From JAQVIJ01 sp041287365 (lineage in GTDB: Bacteria; Desulfobacterota; Dissulfuribacteria; Dissulfuribacterales; DYLC01): a DNA stretch of 64,000 nt. Both the position numbers and the translations under genes were made by a program. Positions 1 to 8,932 of the stretch are shown piece by piece. The stretch lies in assembly GCA_041287365.1 (NCBI GenBank), contig JBEULL010000018.1, forward strand, positions 248,001-312,000, written 5' to 3'. The notes under the pieces are model-generated. The model did no database searches, was not told the origin of the DNA, and worked only from the letters and a program-made list of their open reading frames with translations. Numbering within the stretch: the first letter of the stretch is position 1; each line of letters starts with the position of its first letter.

Positions 1-679
1 GGTCATACTGTCACGCACATGTCCGGAATTCTTGGTCAAACTGTTCGAATTGGAGGTGCCTGAAATCGCTGACGGCACCATCAAGATCATGGCGGTGGCA
101 AGGGACCCTGGCAGCAGGTCGAAGATATCTGTTTCATCCAACCTTTCGGACGTGGACCCCATCGGAGCATGTGTGGGTATGCGCGGCTCCAGAGTGCAGG
201 CAGTGGTTCAGGAACTCAGGGGTGAACGTATAGATATCGTGCTCTGGAATCCGGACCCCGCCAGATATGTCTATAATGCCCTTGCACCCGCTGAATGTTC
301 CAAGGTGATTGTGGATGAGGACAATCATGTCCTTGAAATCATCGTTCCTGACGATCAGCTCTCCCTGGCCATCGGTAAGCAAGGGCAGAACGTCAGGCTG
401 GCAGGCAAACTCCTGGGCTGGAAGATAGATGTCAAGACTGAAACCAGACATGCCAACCTCGAAAACCCAGAATACCATAAACTCCTGAAGCTGAGTGGAG
501 TCACGGAAAATATCGCCGATAAACTGTTTGCCGCCGGTATAGATACCGTGGAAAAGATAGCGCAGATGGACGCTGTGGAACTGGCACATATCTCCCACAT
601 GAAAAGGGATATGGCCAAGGCGGTTATCGAGGAGGCTAAGGGCGGTATCTCCTCTGACAGTTATGAATCAATCAAATGA
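1..679 (+). CDS. nusA: Transcription termination/antitermination factor NusA, C-terminal part (5' end outside window)
   Basis: The reading frame is open from base 2 to the stop at 679, so this is the C-terminal ~225 residues of a longer gene. NusA binds RNA polymerase and nascent RNA, modulating pausing, termination and antitermination. Diagnostic NusA strings are visible: EVPEI followed by DGTIKI, GACVGMRGSRV in the first KH domain, and LSLAIGKQGQNVRLAGKL in the second KH domain. A C-terminal helical module (about the last 65 residues, LLKLSGVTENIADKL onward) resembles the helix-hairpin-helix tail seen in many NusA proteins. The N-terminal polymerase-binding and S1 domains lie outside the window. 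The internal TTG at 32 should not be read as the true start. Next gene is infB, 25 bp downstream, the usual nusA-infB order. Confidence 0.96.
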   Translation, partial: VILSRTCPEFLVKLFELEVPEIADGTIKIMAVARDPGSRSKISVSSNLSDVDPIGACVGMRGSRVQAVVQELRGERIDIVLWNPDPARYVYNALAPAECSKVIVDEDNHVLEIIVPDDQLSLAIGKQGQNVRLAGKLLGWKIDVKTETRHANLENPEYHKLLKLSGVTENIADKLFAAGIDTVEKIAQMDAVELAHISHMKRDMAKAVIEEAKGGISSDSYESIK

Positions 680-704
680 ATATACGGTCTCTTGAGGTAA
701 TAAT

Positions 705-3700
705 ATGAGTAAAATTCGGGTACATGAGTTGGCAAAGGAGTTTTCCATTGCTCCAAAAGAGATGGAGACATGGATTAAAAACCATGGCTATCCCATAAAA
801 AATTACAGCAGCACGCTTGAGGACCATGAGGTCCAGGAAATAAGAATGAAATTTCGTGAAGAACGGGCCGTACAGTCTGCATCTTCGGCGGTTACAGGTG
901 AAAATTCCGACTCCAAACGCCCGAATAAGACATCGGATAACACGGCTGACAACATATCCGCCAGGGCAACAACCGTCATCAGACGCCGCCCTGGCATCAG
1001 ACTCACCAAGATCACTCACAACGATGAGACGACCACACAAGAACCATTGAAAGAGACCGCTTTCACAGGCCATGAAGAACAGGCTGAAATCACGGAAGAA
1101 TCATTTATTTCTGAAAGGCCGGAGGCCAGGCCTGCCGCCACAGGCGAACCGAGCCTAAAACATGTGCAGCCAGCGCCTCCCAAATCCTATGTAAAGGTCA
1201 TTAAAAAAGAGACTCCGGTGGTTGCGCCTAAGAAGATTCCGTCTTCTGCGCCCCCTGAATCCACTGACAAAACCGTTGTGAGAGCCAAGGCGGAACCAGA
1301 GACAATCAAAATGCAACCTCCTCCAAAAAAAGAGGAGACCGTCAGACAGCCTGAAACATCCTCTGAAAAACCTTCTGATGTGCCTGTGACAAAGCCTGCT
1401 GTATCGGAAAAGACAGCAGGGCCGCAAGAGACGCTTGCCGGAACTATGTCGCCGGTCGAAGCGCATACGGCCGAAAAGACCGAGAGCAAGGAAGAGAAGA
1501 AACACCCTCTTCGAGAGGTTGTAATGGGCAAGCGTGAAAAAGGTCATGAAAGACATGAAACATCCCCTCAAAAAACCGCCCAGCAGCCCAAAAGTTATGT
1601 AAAAATAGTGGATAGACCACGTATCGTTCTGCCGCAACCCCAACTTCCTGCATCAAAACAGCAGCCAAAGCCCTCTTCGCACGGTGGAGCCGGGGCGCCC
1701 GGCGCTTATTCAGGAAAAGGCCGTAGACCTGAAACACCACAGCCGGCCTCCTCCTTTCCTGACAGAACTGTGCCGCGCATTGACATGACGGTCCCAGTAC
1801 TCGAACTGGATAAAAAGACCAAAAAGAAAGACATGTCCAAGCGGGTGGTACAGGTCTCCGAAATGGAAGAGGTTGCCAGGAGACGCAAGGCCGCAGCCAA
1901 AAAGATCGAAAAGCTCAAGCCGATAACCAAGTTGCTGTCCGAGGAACTGGACAGCGATTTAAATGTTACGGATGCCCTGCTGCCTGAAACATCCGTTTAT
2001 GAAGCAGTCCTTGAGCCTGTTGTTTTCAAGACCGTACCAAGTAAGTCAGGAACCGGCAGAAAAAAAACAACCAGACCGATTTCCGCGCCTCAATCCGAAG
2101 CAGCTTCTGGGGCCTTCGATGCACAGGCCGGCAGAAGAAGGCTCATACTCAATGAGGCCATACAACTGGGTGACCTTGCTAAAAAAATGGGTGTAAAGAT
2201 TGGAGATGTCATCGGTAAGCTCATGGGCATGGGGGTTATGGCCACCATCAACCAAACCATAGATTATGACACTGCCGCGCTTCTCGCATCCGAGTTCAAT
2301 TTCGAAGTGGAGAAACGCACTGTCGCAGAGGATATGTTGATGGAATTTGAACCTCAGGGTTCAGGCGAACAGGTATTGCGTCCGCCTGTGGTAACGGTCA
2401 TGGGTCACGTGGATCACGGTAAGACCTCACTTCTGGATGCGATTCGCGAGGCGGATGTGGTATCCAAAGAGGCCGGAGGCATCACTCAGCACATAGGCGC
2501 ATATCATGTAACCCTGTCATCCGGACACGATGTGGTCTTTCTGGACACACCAGGCCATGAGGCCTTTACAGCCATGAGGGCCAGGGGTGCTCAAGTAACC
2601 GATATCGTGATACTGGTAGTGGCGGCTGACGATGGGGTTATGGCCCAGACAAAAGAGGCCATCGACCACGCAAAGGCAGCGAAGGTGCCCATCATCGTGG
2701 CCATCAACAAGATCGACAAACCCAACGCTAACATCGATCGCGTCAAAAGAGAGCTGGCGGAATACGGTCTTGTGCCGGAGGAATGGGGTGGAGACACCAT
2801 ATTCGTCAATATCTCTGCCAAAAAACGTATAGGCATAGAGGAATTTCTGGAGATGCTGGCTCTGCAATCCGAGGTGATGGAATTGAAAGCCGATCCCAAC
2901 AGGCCTGCCAAGGGTCATGTGGTGGAGAGCAAGCTGGACAAGGGCCGAGGCCCTGTGGCAACCCTGCTCATATCCAACGGTACGCTTCGTGTGGGAGACA
3001 GCCTGGTCTGCGGCATGCACTATGGAAAGATTCGGGCCATGAACAACGACAAGGGATTGCCCATCAAGTCAGCAGGGCCATCCATACCAGTGGAGGTGCT
3101 AGGCCTCTCCGGAGTGCCTTCTGCCGGAGATGAATTCGTTGTGCTGCCTGACGAGAAAAAGGCGAGAGAGGTGGCGGAATACCGTCAGAGAAAACACCGT
3201 GAGGCAGAACTTGCCAAAGGTTTTCATAAAGTAAGTCTCGACAATGTCTTCGACCGTATAAAGGCCCAGGACATGAAGGAACTGAGTATCGTCCTGAAGA
3301 CCGATGTCCAGGGCTCGGTTGAGGCCATATCGGACGCACTCAACAAGCTCAGCACACCGGATGTCACGCTGAAAATAGTTGCAAGCGGCATAGGCGCTAT
3401 CTCCGAATCGGATGTACTGTTGGCATCCGCCTCCAATGCCATAGTTATCGGTTTTAACGTGAAACCCAATCCGCAGGCCAGAAGTCTGGCGGAGCAGGAA
3501 AAGGTCGACATACGTTTTTATGATGTCATCTTCAATCTCCTGGATGATATCAAAAACGCCATGACCGGCCTGCTCGAACCTGTGTTCAGGGAAAAGACCC
3601 TTGGCAGGGCACTGGTAAGGCAGGTTTTCATGGTACCCAAGGTAGGTGCTGTGGCCGGCTGCGCCGTAACCGATGGAGTGGTGCAGAGAAACTCCAAGGC

Positions 3701-3893
3701 TCGGCTTCTGCGGGACAATGTAGTGGTATATACGGGCAAGATTATCTCGTTACGCAGATTCAAGGAAGACGTCAAAGAGGTCGGTACCGGTTACGAATGC
3801 GGTATCGGGCTGGAACGTTTCAATGACATCAAAGAAGGCGATGTGATAGAGTCGTTTGTCATGGAAGAGACCAAACCCGTGCTTGCAAGCTGA
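705..3893 (+). CDS. infB: Translation initiation factor IF-2
   Basis: IF-2 is the GTPase that places initiator fMet-tRNA on the 30S subunit and promotes 50S joining. The protein has 1062 residues, long for the family. An IF2_N helical domain (residues 1-50) is followed by roughly 430 residues of low-complexity Pro/Lys/Glu/Thr linker, a second IF2_N-like region (about 480-540), and then the G domain from about residue 560. The G domain shows GHVDHGKTSLLD (G1), DTPGHEAF (G3) and NKIDKPNAN (G4). The C-terminal beta-barrel and fMet-tRNA-binding domains run to the end. The start ATG has a GAGG sequence 9 bases upstream. It lies in the nusA-infB-ylxP-rbfA operon. The long charged linker is common in Desulfobacterota and Actinobacteria. 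Confidence 0.98.
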   Translation: MSKIRVHELAKEFSIAPKEMETWIKNHGYPIKNYSSTLEDHEVQEIRMKFREERAVQSASSAVTGENSDSKRPNKTSDNTADNISARATTVIRRRPGIRLTKITHNDETTTQEPLKETAFTGHEEQAEITEESFISERPEARPAATGEPSLKHVQPAPPKSYVKVIKKETPVVAPKKIPSSAPPESTDKTVVRAKAEPETIKMQPPPKKEETVRQPETSSEKPSDVPVTKPAVSEKTAGPQETLAGTMSPVEAHTAEKTESKEEKKHPLREVVMGKREKGHERHETSPQKTAQQPKSYVKIVDRPRIVLPQPQLPASKQQPKPSSHGGAGAPGAYSGKGRRPETPQPASSFPDRTVPRIDMTVPVLELDKKTKKKDMSKRVVQVSEMEEVARRRKAAAKKIEKLKPITKLLSEELDSDLNVTDALLPETSVYEAVLEPVVFKTVPSKSGTGRKKTTRPISAPQSEAASGAFDAQAGRRRLILNEAIQLGDLAKKMGVKIGDVIGKLMGMGVMATINQTIDYDTAALLASEFNFEVEKRTVAEDMLMEFEPQGSGEQVLRPPVVTVMGHVDHGKTSLLDAIREADVVSKEAGGITQHIGAYHVTLSSGHDVVFLDTPGHEAFTAMRARGAQVTDIVILVVAADDGVMAQTKEAIDHAKAAKVPIIVAINKIDKPNANIDRVKRELAEYGLVPEEWGGDTIFVNISAKKRIGIEEFLEMLALQSEVMELKADPNRPAKGHVVESKLDKGRGPVATLLISNGTLRVGDSLVCGMHYGKIRAMNNDKGLPIKSAGPSIPVEVLGLSGVPSAGDEFVVLPDEKKAREVAEYRQRKHREAELAKGFHKVSLDNVFDRIKAQDMKELSIVLKTDVQGSVEAISDALNKLSTPDVTLKIVASGIGAISESDVLLASASNAIVIGFNVKPNPQARSLAEQEKVDIRFYDVIFNLLDDIKNAMTGLLEPVFREKTLGRALVRQVFMVPKVGAVAGCAVTDGVVQRNSKARLLRDNVVVYTGKIISLRRFKEDVKEVGTGYECGIGLERFNDIKEGDVIESFVMEETKPVLAS

Positions 3894-3900
3894 TTACAGG

Positions 3901-4215
3901 ATGTTTACTGGAATATTGCGTATCACTTTGAGTTTACCTGAAAATCATTCGTTGAAGGAAAAACGCCGAGTGGTAAAGAGTATTTTACAGCAGATAAAAA
4001 ACCGTTTCGAAGCCGCTGCATCGGAGACAGACCATCACGATTTATGGCAGACTGCTGAACTCGGGGTTGCAGTCGTGGGAAACAGTGCAAGCGTACTGGA
4101 TTCGGTGCTGAATAAGATAATAGATTTTGTTGAAAGTATCGGTATCGCCGATCTTGTGAATGCAGAGATGGAAATCATCAACATGGGCAGACATGAAATT
4201 CGCAGCAACAGATGA
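3901..4215 (+). CDS. ylxP: YlxP/DUF503 family protein
   Basis: A 104-residue protein beginning MFTGILRITLSLPENHSLKEKR, the hallmark N terminus of the DUF503 (YlxP) family. These small alpha/beta proteins are nearly always encoded between infB and rbfA. Their biochemical role is poorly defined; a link to ribosome or RNA metabolism is suggested by context only. I chose the ATG at 3901, 7 bases after the infB stop, because family homology begins there. A longer reading from 3856 would overlap the infB end and add non-homologous residues. The next gene, rbfA, follows after 35 bp. Confidence 0.88.
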   Translation: MFTGILRITLSLPENHSLKEKRRVVKSILQQIKNRFEAAASETDHHDLWQTAELGVAVVGNSASVLDSVLNKIIDFVESIGIADLVNAEMEIINMGRHEIRSNR

Positions 4216-4250
4216 TGTGCTCATAAAAAATCATTTAGGTATATAATAAT

Positions 4251-4679
4251 ATGGCGCATAGATTCCCAAGGGCATACAGAATAGCGGATATGATCAAGAA
4301 GGAACTGGCATATCTGCTGCTTGGCGAGATAAAAGACCCTCGCATACACGGACTCGTTACTGTCATGAATGTAGAGGTATCCACCGATCTCAAGTATGCG
4401 AAGATATTTGTGGCGGTCGCAGGCTCGAATCAGGACAAAAAAGAGGTGCTTAAAGGGTTCAAACAGGCCAAGGGCTTCATCAGAACCATGTTGGCCCATC
4501 GTATAGAGATGCGACAGATACCAGAATTGCATTTCTTGCTCGATACCACCCTTGAACGGCAGCTGCATCTGGAGGATGTTTTGGCGACCATTCCGCACTC
4601 ATCCACTCTTGCGGAGGCCATTGAGACACCTCCTGATGAAACCAGTGCACCGAATCATATCGAAAATAACGGCAAATGA
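4251..4679 (+). CDS. rbfA: Ribosome-binding factor A
   Basis: RbfA binds the 30S subunit near the 5' helix of 16S rRNA and acts in late 30S maturation and cold adaptation. The 142-residue protein shows the family pattern: an N-terminal R-x-x-R-I-A-D-M-I-K-K-E-L helix, the DPRIHGLVTVMNVEVSTDLKYAKIFV core strand region, and the RIEMRQIPELHFLLDTTLERQLHLEDVL segment of the KH-like fold. The last ~25 residues are a low-complexity tail. It is placed in the standard position between ylxP and nrnA. Confidence 0.96.
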   Translation: MAHRFPRAYRIADMIKKELAYLLLGEIKDPRIHGLVTVMNVEVSTDLKYAKIFVAVAGSNQDKKEVLKGFKQAKGFIRTMLAHRIEMRQIPELHFLLDTTLERQLHLEDVLATIPHSSTLAEAIETPPDETSAPNHIENNGK

Positions 4680-4701
4680 TATTTTTGACCTATGATTATA
4701 T

Positions 4702-5760
4702 ATGATAAAAAACGATCAGCAGCTTAAAAAGATAGCGAAACTTATAGACAGCGCTCAAAATTTCCTGATTACGGCACATCAGAAACCGGATGGAGACGCC
4801 GTAGGTTCGCTGCTGGCCCTTTATCTGGCCCTGACTCAGGCAGGCAAGACTGTCACACCATGTCTCGCCGACCCAGTGCCGCAGCACCTGCTCTTTTTAC
4901 CGGAAAGCGGCTCCATTATATCTGCTTCGGAACTGGCTTCCAGTAAATTGATAACCCATCAAACAGCCCATCAGGCCCCTACCCTTTCACGGGATACGAT
5001 CCTGATCGTGCTGGATTGCAACGAGCTGCAACGCACCGGTATCCTTCCATTTTTACCCGAGCATCTATTTGAGACAGCCGTTGTACTCGATCACCACATA
5101 GCCAGGTCGAACCCACTTTCGGAGTTTACAGACATCTTTTCAAAGGCTCCTCTCCTCTATATCGACACAGAGGTATTTTCAACGGCCGCTCTGGTCTATT
5201 GGCTGCTGGAGACCATGAATCGCCCTCTAACTCCGGAGATAGCCACCAATATCTATACTGGGGTGGTCACTGATACCGGTTCTTTCTGTCACAGCAACAC
5301 CAATGCGGAGGCATTGGAAATGGCTGCGGCCCTGGTGAGGGCAGGGGCAAATCCACACAGGATTTCATCACAACTTTTTCAGCAATATCCTGTATCCAGA
5401 CACAGGTTGCTGGCCATGGCCTTAAATACCCTTGAGCTCAAGCATGAAGGCAGAGTGGGTTTTATGCATGTATCGCCTGATATGTTCATACGAAGCGGCG
5501 CCAATGAAGAGGATGCTCATGATTTTGTGGGTTATATCAGATCAATAGATACAGTGGAACTGGCGGTTTTTATCAAAGAGACCAGCAACGGTCAGAGCAG
5601 TGTGAGTCTGCGCTCTAAAAGCTATTTCAATGCGGCTGAGTTGGCTGCCTCGTTTGGAGGAGGTGGTCATTTTCATGCAGCAGGGTTTCGAATGAACAAA
5701 CCCATAGCGGAGATCAAAGACATGCTGCTCGCAAAGCTGGCTGACGTAACGTGGCAATGA
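4702..5760 (+). CDS. nrnA: DHH/DHHA1 phosphoesterase, NrnA-type oligoribonuclease / pAp phosphatase
   Basis: A 352-residue DHH-family phosphoesterase. NrnA proteins degrade short oligoribonucleotides and 3'-phosphoadenosine 5'-phosphate in the cytoplasm. Visible motifs are HQKPDGDAVGS near residue 30 (metal ligands), VVLDHHIARS (the DHH motif), and TGVVTDTGSFCHSNT. The C-terminal DHHA1 glycine-rich loop is FGGGGHFHAAG. The gene sits between rbfA and truB, and its stop codon is 1 base before the truB start, so translation is probably coupled. Assignment as NrnA rather than a cyclic-di-AMP phosphodiesterase rests on the length and operon position. The specific substrate is inferred. Confidence 0.9.
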   Translation: MIKNDQQLKKIAKLIDSAQNFLITAHQKPDGDAVGSLLALYLALTQAGKTVTPCLADPVPQHLLFLPESGSIISASELASSKLITHQTAHQAPTLSRDTILIVLDCNELQRTGILPFLPEHLFETAVVLDHHIARSNPLSEFTDIFSKAPLLYIDTEVFSTAALVYWLLETMNRPLTPEIATNIYTGVVTDTGSFCHSNTNAEALEMAAALVRAGANPHRISSQLFQQYPVSRHRLLAMALNTLELKHEGRVGFMHVSPDMFIRSGANEEDAHDFVGYIRSIDTVELAVFIKETSNGQSSVSLRSKSYFNAAELAASFGGGGHFHAAGFRMNKPIAEIKDMLLAKLADVTWQ

Positions 5761-5761
5761 T

Positions 5762-6484
5762 ATGGAATTGAACGGCGTTTTAGTGATAGACAAACCCCTG
5801 GGAATGACCTCTTTTCAGGTGATAAAGCTGACCAGAAGGCTTCTGAACATCAAAAAGATCGGGCATACAGGCACCCTTGACCCATTGGCCACGGGTATAT
5901 TGACCCTGTGCATAGGCAAGGCCACAAAACTCTCCGAAAAGCTCATGCAAGGTCACAAACGCTATGACGGCTTGATGCAGCTTGGTATGGAGACAACCAC
6001 TTACGACAAAGAGGGTGACATTGTATCGGAACAACCAGTTCCTCCTCATCTGACCCTGGAAAGGCTACAACAACTCGCCGATACCTTCATCGGCAGACTG
6101 TTTCAGGTACCTCCGGCCTTTTCCGCTGTAAAACACAAGGGACAACCCTTATATAAACTGGCCAGAAAAGGGATATTCGTTCAAAAAGACGCTCGTGAGA
6201 TAGAGATATTTTCCTTTGTCGTGACATCATGGGAACCGCCCGTAATGGGTTTTTCACTACACTGTTCCAAGGGCACATATGTCAGGACCCTGGCCCATGA
6301 TTTCGGCCAAAAAGCAGGATGCGGCGCCTGCCTTACAAGGCTTCACCGCACTCAAAACGGTATATTTCACATGGACCATGCCGTTTCCATGGATGACATC
6401 AGAAAGGCTGTGAATACCGATACCATGGAAGGACTGCTGATTCCAAAAGAACTGTTGGACATTACCCCTGAACTTTCAGGGTAA
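5762..6484 (+). CDS. truB: tRNA pseudouridine(55) synthase TruB
   Basis: TruB isomerises U55 to pseudouridine in the T-arm of nearly all tRNAs. The 240-residue protein has the catalytic motif HTGTLDPLATGIL with Asp40 as nucleophile, the KRYDGLMQLGMETTTYDKEGD segment, and the CSKGTYVRTLAHDFG motif typical of the family. It is somewhat short because the C-terminal PUA domain seen in long TruB proteins is absent or minimal. It starts one base after nrnA stops and is followed by rpsO after 35 bp. Confidence 0.97.
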   Translation: MELNGVLVIDKPLGMTSFQVIKLTRRLLNIKKIGHTGTLDPLATGILTLCIGKATKLSEKLMQGHKRYDGLMQLGMETTTYDKEGDIVSEQPVPPHLTLERLQQLADTFIGRLFQVPPAFSAVKHKGQPLYKLARKGIFVQKDAREIEIFSFVVTSWEPPVMGFSLHCSKGTYVRTLAHDFGQKAGCGACLTRLHRTQNGIFHMDHAVSMDDIRKAVNTDTMEGLLIPKELLDITPELSG

Positions 6485-6519
6485 TCATCATAAAAAACAA
6501 TCAAAGGAGGTTTACCAAG

Positions 6520-6789
6520 GTGTCATTACAACCAGAACTCAAAAAGGAACTCATCGAGAAATACAAACGCAGCGACGCGGACACAGGCTCGCCTGAGGTG
6601 CAGGTTGCGCTTTTGACAGCTCGTATCAACAGTCTGAATGAGCACTTCAAGTCCCACAAAAAGGACCATAGCTCCAGAAGAGGTCTGCTCAAGCTGGTCG
6701 GACAGAGAAAGAGTTTGCTGGACTACCTCAGAAACAAGGATATGGACAGATACAGAACCCTTATCTCTGAATTGGGCCTGCGTAAATAA
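6520..6789 (+). CDS. rpsO: 30S ribosomal protein S15
   Basis: An 89-residue S15, the primary 16S rRNA-binding protein of the central domain of the 30S subunit. Family strings include DTGSPEVQVALLTARINSLNEHFK and HKKDHSSRRGLLKLVGQRKSLLDYL. The start is a GTG preceded by a strong AGGAGG at 6505-6510. The truB-rpsO-pnp order is the classical one, where rpsO and pnp are normally co-transcribed. Confidence 0.98.
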   Translation: MSLQPELKKELIEKYKRSDADTGSPEVQVALLTARINSLNEHFKSHKKDHSSRRGLLKLVGQRKSLLDYLRNKDMDRYRTLISELGLRK

Positions 6790-6816
6790 TCTATGCAAAT
6801 GAATGGAGTAATGGAA

Positions 6817-8901
6817 ATGACTCGAAAAGAGGCGATACTGGGAGGACATACGATCAGTCTGGAAACAGGCCGAATAGCCAAACAGGCAAATGGATCGGTA
6901 ATAGTCAGGGCCGGAGATACAGTGGTTGTTATAACTGCCGTAGCCTCCAAGCAGCCCAGGGAAGACATGGATTTTCTGCCACTCATGGTGGACTATCAGG
7001 AGATGTTTTATGCAGCAGGCAAGATACCGGGCAGTTACTTTCGCAGAGAGATAGGACGGCCCAGCGAAAAGGAAGTGCTGACCTCTCGATGTATCGACAG
7101 GCCCATTCGCCCGCTGTTTCCGGCGAACTATCATCATGACACGCAGATTATAGCCACCGTCCTCTCCATGGACCCTGAGATAGACCCTGATGTCTTGGCC
7201 ATCACCGGCGCCTCTGCCGCCCTTTCCATTTCTGATATTCCTTTCAATGGCCCTATTGCAGGCGTTCGTGTGGGCAAGATAAACGGTCAGCTGGTCATAA
7301 ACCCCACAAAGACTCAGCTTGCGGAATCGGAATTGAATATCATAGTGGCCGGCAGTAGGGATGCAGTGGTGATGGTAGAGGGCGGAGCGGCCGTTCTGCC
7401 TGAAGAAGACATACTGGAGGCCATCTTCTTTGCACACAAAGAGATGCAGCCCCTGATAGTCCTTCAAGAGGAGCTGGCCAAAGAGCTTGGCAAACCAAAG
7501 TTCGACCTCGCCCCTGAAAAGGAATTGCCTGAACCCCTGCAAAAGGCCCTTCAGGAGTATGAAGCCGCCATGCGTCAGGTAATCACCACTCCTGACAAAC
7601 AGCAGCGAGGCAAACTGAAAGATGCCATCGAACAGGAGTTTCTCTCCAGATTTGCTGATGAGCTGACCGGCTATGAAAAGGTCTTTAAGACCGCTCTCAA
7701 AGAAATGGAAAAAAACATGATGCGTTCCATGATAGTCCATGAGAAACGCCGTATAGACGCCAGAAAATTCGATGAGATACGGCCCATTTCATGCTCCATC
7801 GGCGAACTGCCTCGCACTCATGGCTCAGCGGTCTTTACACGTGGAGAGACCCAGGTACTTGCTGTGGCCACTCTGGGCAGTGCTGACGATGAACAGCGTA
7901 TCGATGCCATCGGCGGCGAATTTTTCAAGCACTTCATGCTGCATTACAATTTTCCTCCATTTTGTGTGGGTGAGGTCAGACCCCTCAGGGGTCCGGCCAG
8001 ACGCGATATAGGTCATGGAGCCCTGGCTGAACGCGGTATAGCGGCAGTCATTCCTCCTCCTGAGGACTTTGTATATACCATTCGTGTCGTATCTGAGGTA
8101 ATGGAATCCAACGGTTCCTCCTCCATGGCGACCGTATGCGGCGCCACTTTGGCCCTCATGGATGCAGGCGTGCCTATTCGTGATATGGTGGCAGGTGTGG
8201 CCATGGGCCTTATAAAAGAAGGCGACGAGGTGATAATCCTGTCCGATATTCTCGGAGACGAGGACCATCTCGGGGACATGGACTTCAAGGTGGTCGGTAC
8301 CCATGAGGGCGTGACCTCCATTCAGATGGACATTAAAATATCAGGCCTCACACCTGAAATAATGCAAAAAGCCATGCTTCAAGCCAGAGAGGGCCGAAAA
8401 TTCATTCTCGGTAAGATGAAAGAGGTCATCTCAACGCCTAAAACCGAATTGAGTCAATATGCACCAAAGGTCTTTTCCATACAGATTAATCCTGAAAAGA
8501 TAAAAGACCTCATAGGTCCTGGCGGCAAGAACATCAAAGCGGTGGTGGCTGCATCTGGTGCCAAGGTCGATGTTGACAATGCAGGCAAGGTCAAGATATT
8601 TGCATCATCAGGGGATTCCGCACAAAAGGCCATACAGATGATCAAACAGCTTACAGCCGAACCTGAAGTCGGCGTGATCTATGACGGTGTTGTTAAGAAG
8701 ATTATGGAATTCGGCGCCTTTGTTGAGATAATGCCAGGCACGGACGGCTTGCTGCATATTTCACAGATAGATACCAAACGAGTCAATTCAGTGCAGGATT
8801 ATCTCAAGGAAGGCGACACCGTGCGTGTCAAAGTGATTGAAATAGACAAACAAGGCAAAATAAAGCTAAGCCGCAAGGTATTGCTGGAAGAAAATCAATA
8901 A
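6817..8901 (+). CDS. pnp: Polyribonucleotide nucleotidyltransferase (PNPase)
   Basis: PNPase is the trimeric phosphorolytic 3'-5' exoribonuclease of the RNA degradosome. Two RNase PH-like domains occupy roughly residues 5-215 and 305-550. They are followed by a KH domain (IKDLIGPGGKNIKAVV) and an S1 domain (VVKKIMEFGAFVEIMPGTDG), ending with LSRK as is typical. In-frame ATGs occur at 6793, 6799, 6811 and 6817. I chose 6817 because a GGAG at 6805-6808 lies 8 bases upstream of it; the protein is then 694 residues (702 from 6793). The start choice is uncertain, the identity is not. Confidence 0.97.
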   Translation: MTRKEAILGGHTISLETGRIAKQANGSVIVRAGDTVVVITAVASKQPREDMDFLPLMVDYQEMFYAAGKIPGSYFRREIGRPSEKEVLTSRCIDRPIRPLFPANYHHDTQIIATVLSMDPEIDPDVLAITGASAALSISDIPFNGPIAGVRVGKINGQLVINPTKTQLAESELNIIVAGSRDAVVMVEGGAAVLPEEDILEAIFFAHKEMQPLIVLQEELAKELGKPKFDLAPEKELPEPLQKALQEYEAAMRQVITTPDKQQRGKLKDAIEQEFLSRFADELTGYEKVFKTALKEMEKNMMRSMIVHEKRRIDARKFDEIRPISCSIGELPRTHGSAVFTRGETQVLAVATLGSADDEQRIDAIGGEFFKHFMLHYNFPPFCVGEVRPLRGPARRDIGHGALAERGIAAVIPPPEDFVYTIRVVSEVMESNGSSSMATVCGATLALMDAGVPIRDMVAGVAMGLIKEGDEVIILSDILGDEDHLGDMDFKVVGTHEGVTSIQMDIKISGLTPEIMQKAMLQAREGRKFILGKMKEVISTPKTELSQYAPKVFSIQINPEKIKDLIGPGGKNIKAVVAASGAKVDVDNAGKVKIFASSGDSAQKAIQMIKQLTAEPEVGVIYDGVVKKIMEFGAFVEIMPGTDGLLHISQIDTKRVNSVQDYLKEGDTVRVKVIEIDKQGKIKLSRKVLLEENQ

Positions 8902-8932
8902 GATATACAACTTGCTGATCCATTTTTCAAAT

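Noticed and set aside
6526..7740. 404-codon open frame antisense to rpsO and pnp
   Set aside because: It is fully covered by rpsO and pnp, whose protein homology is certain, and it has no recognisable product.
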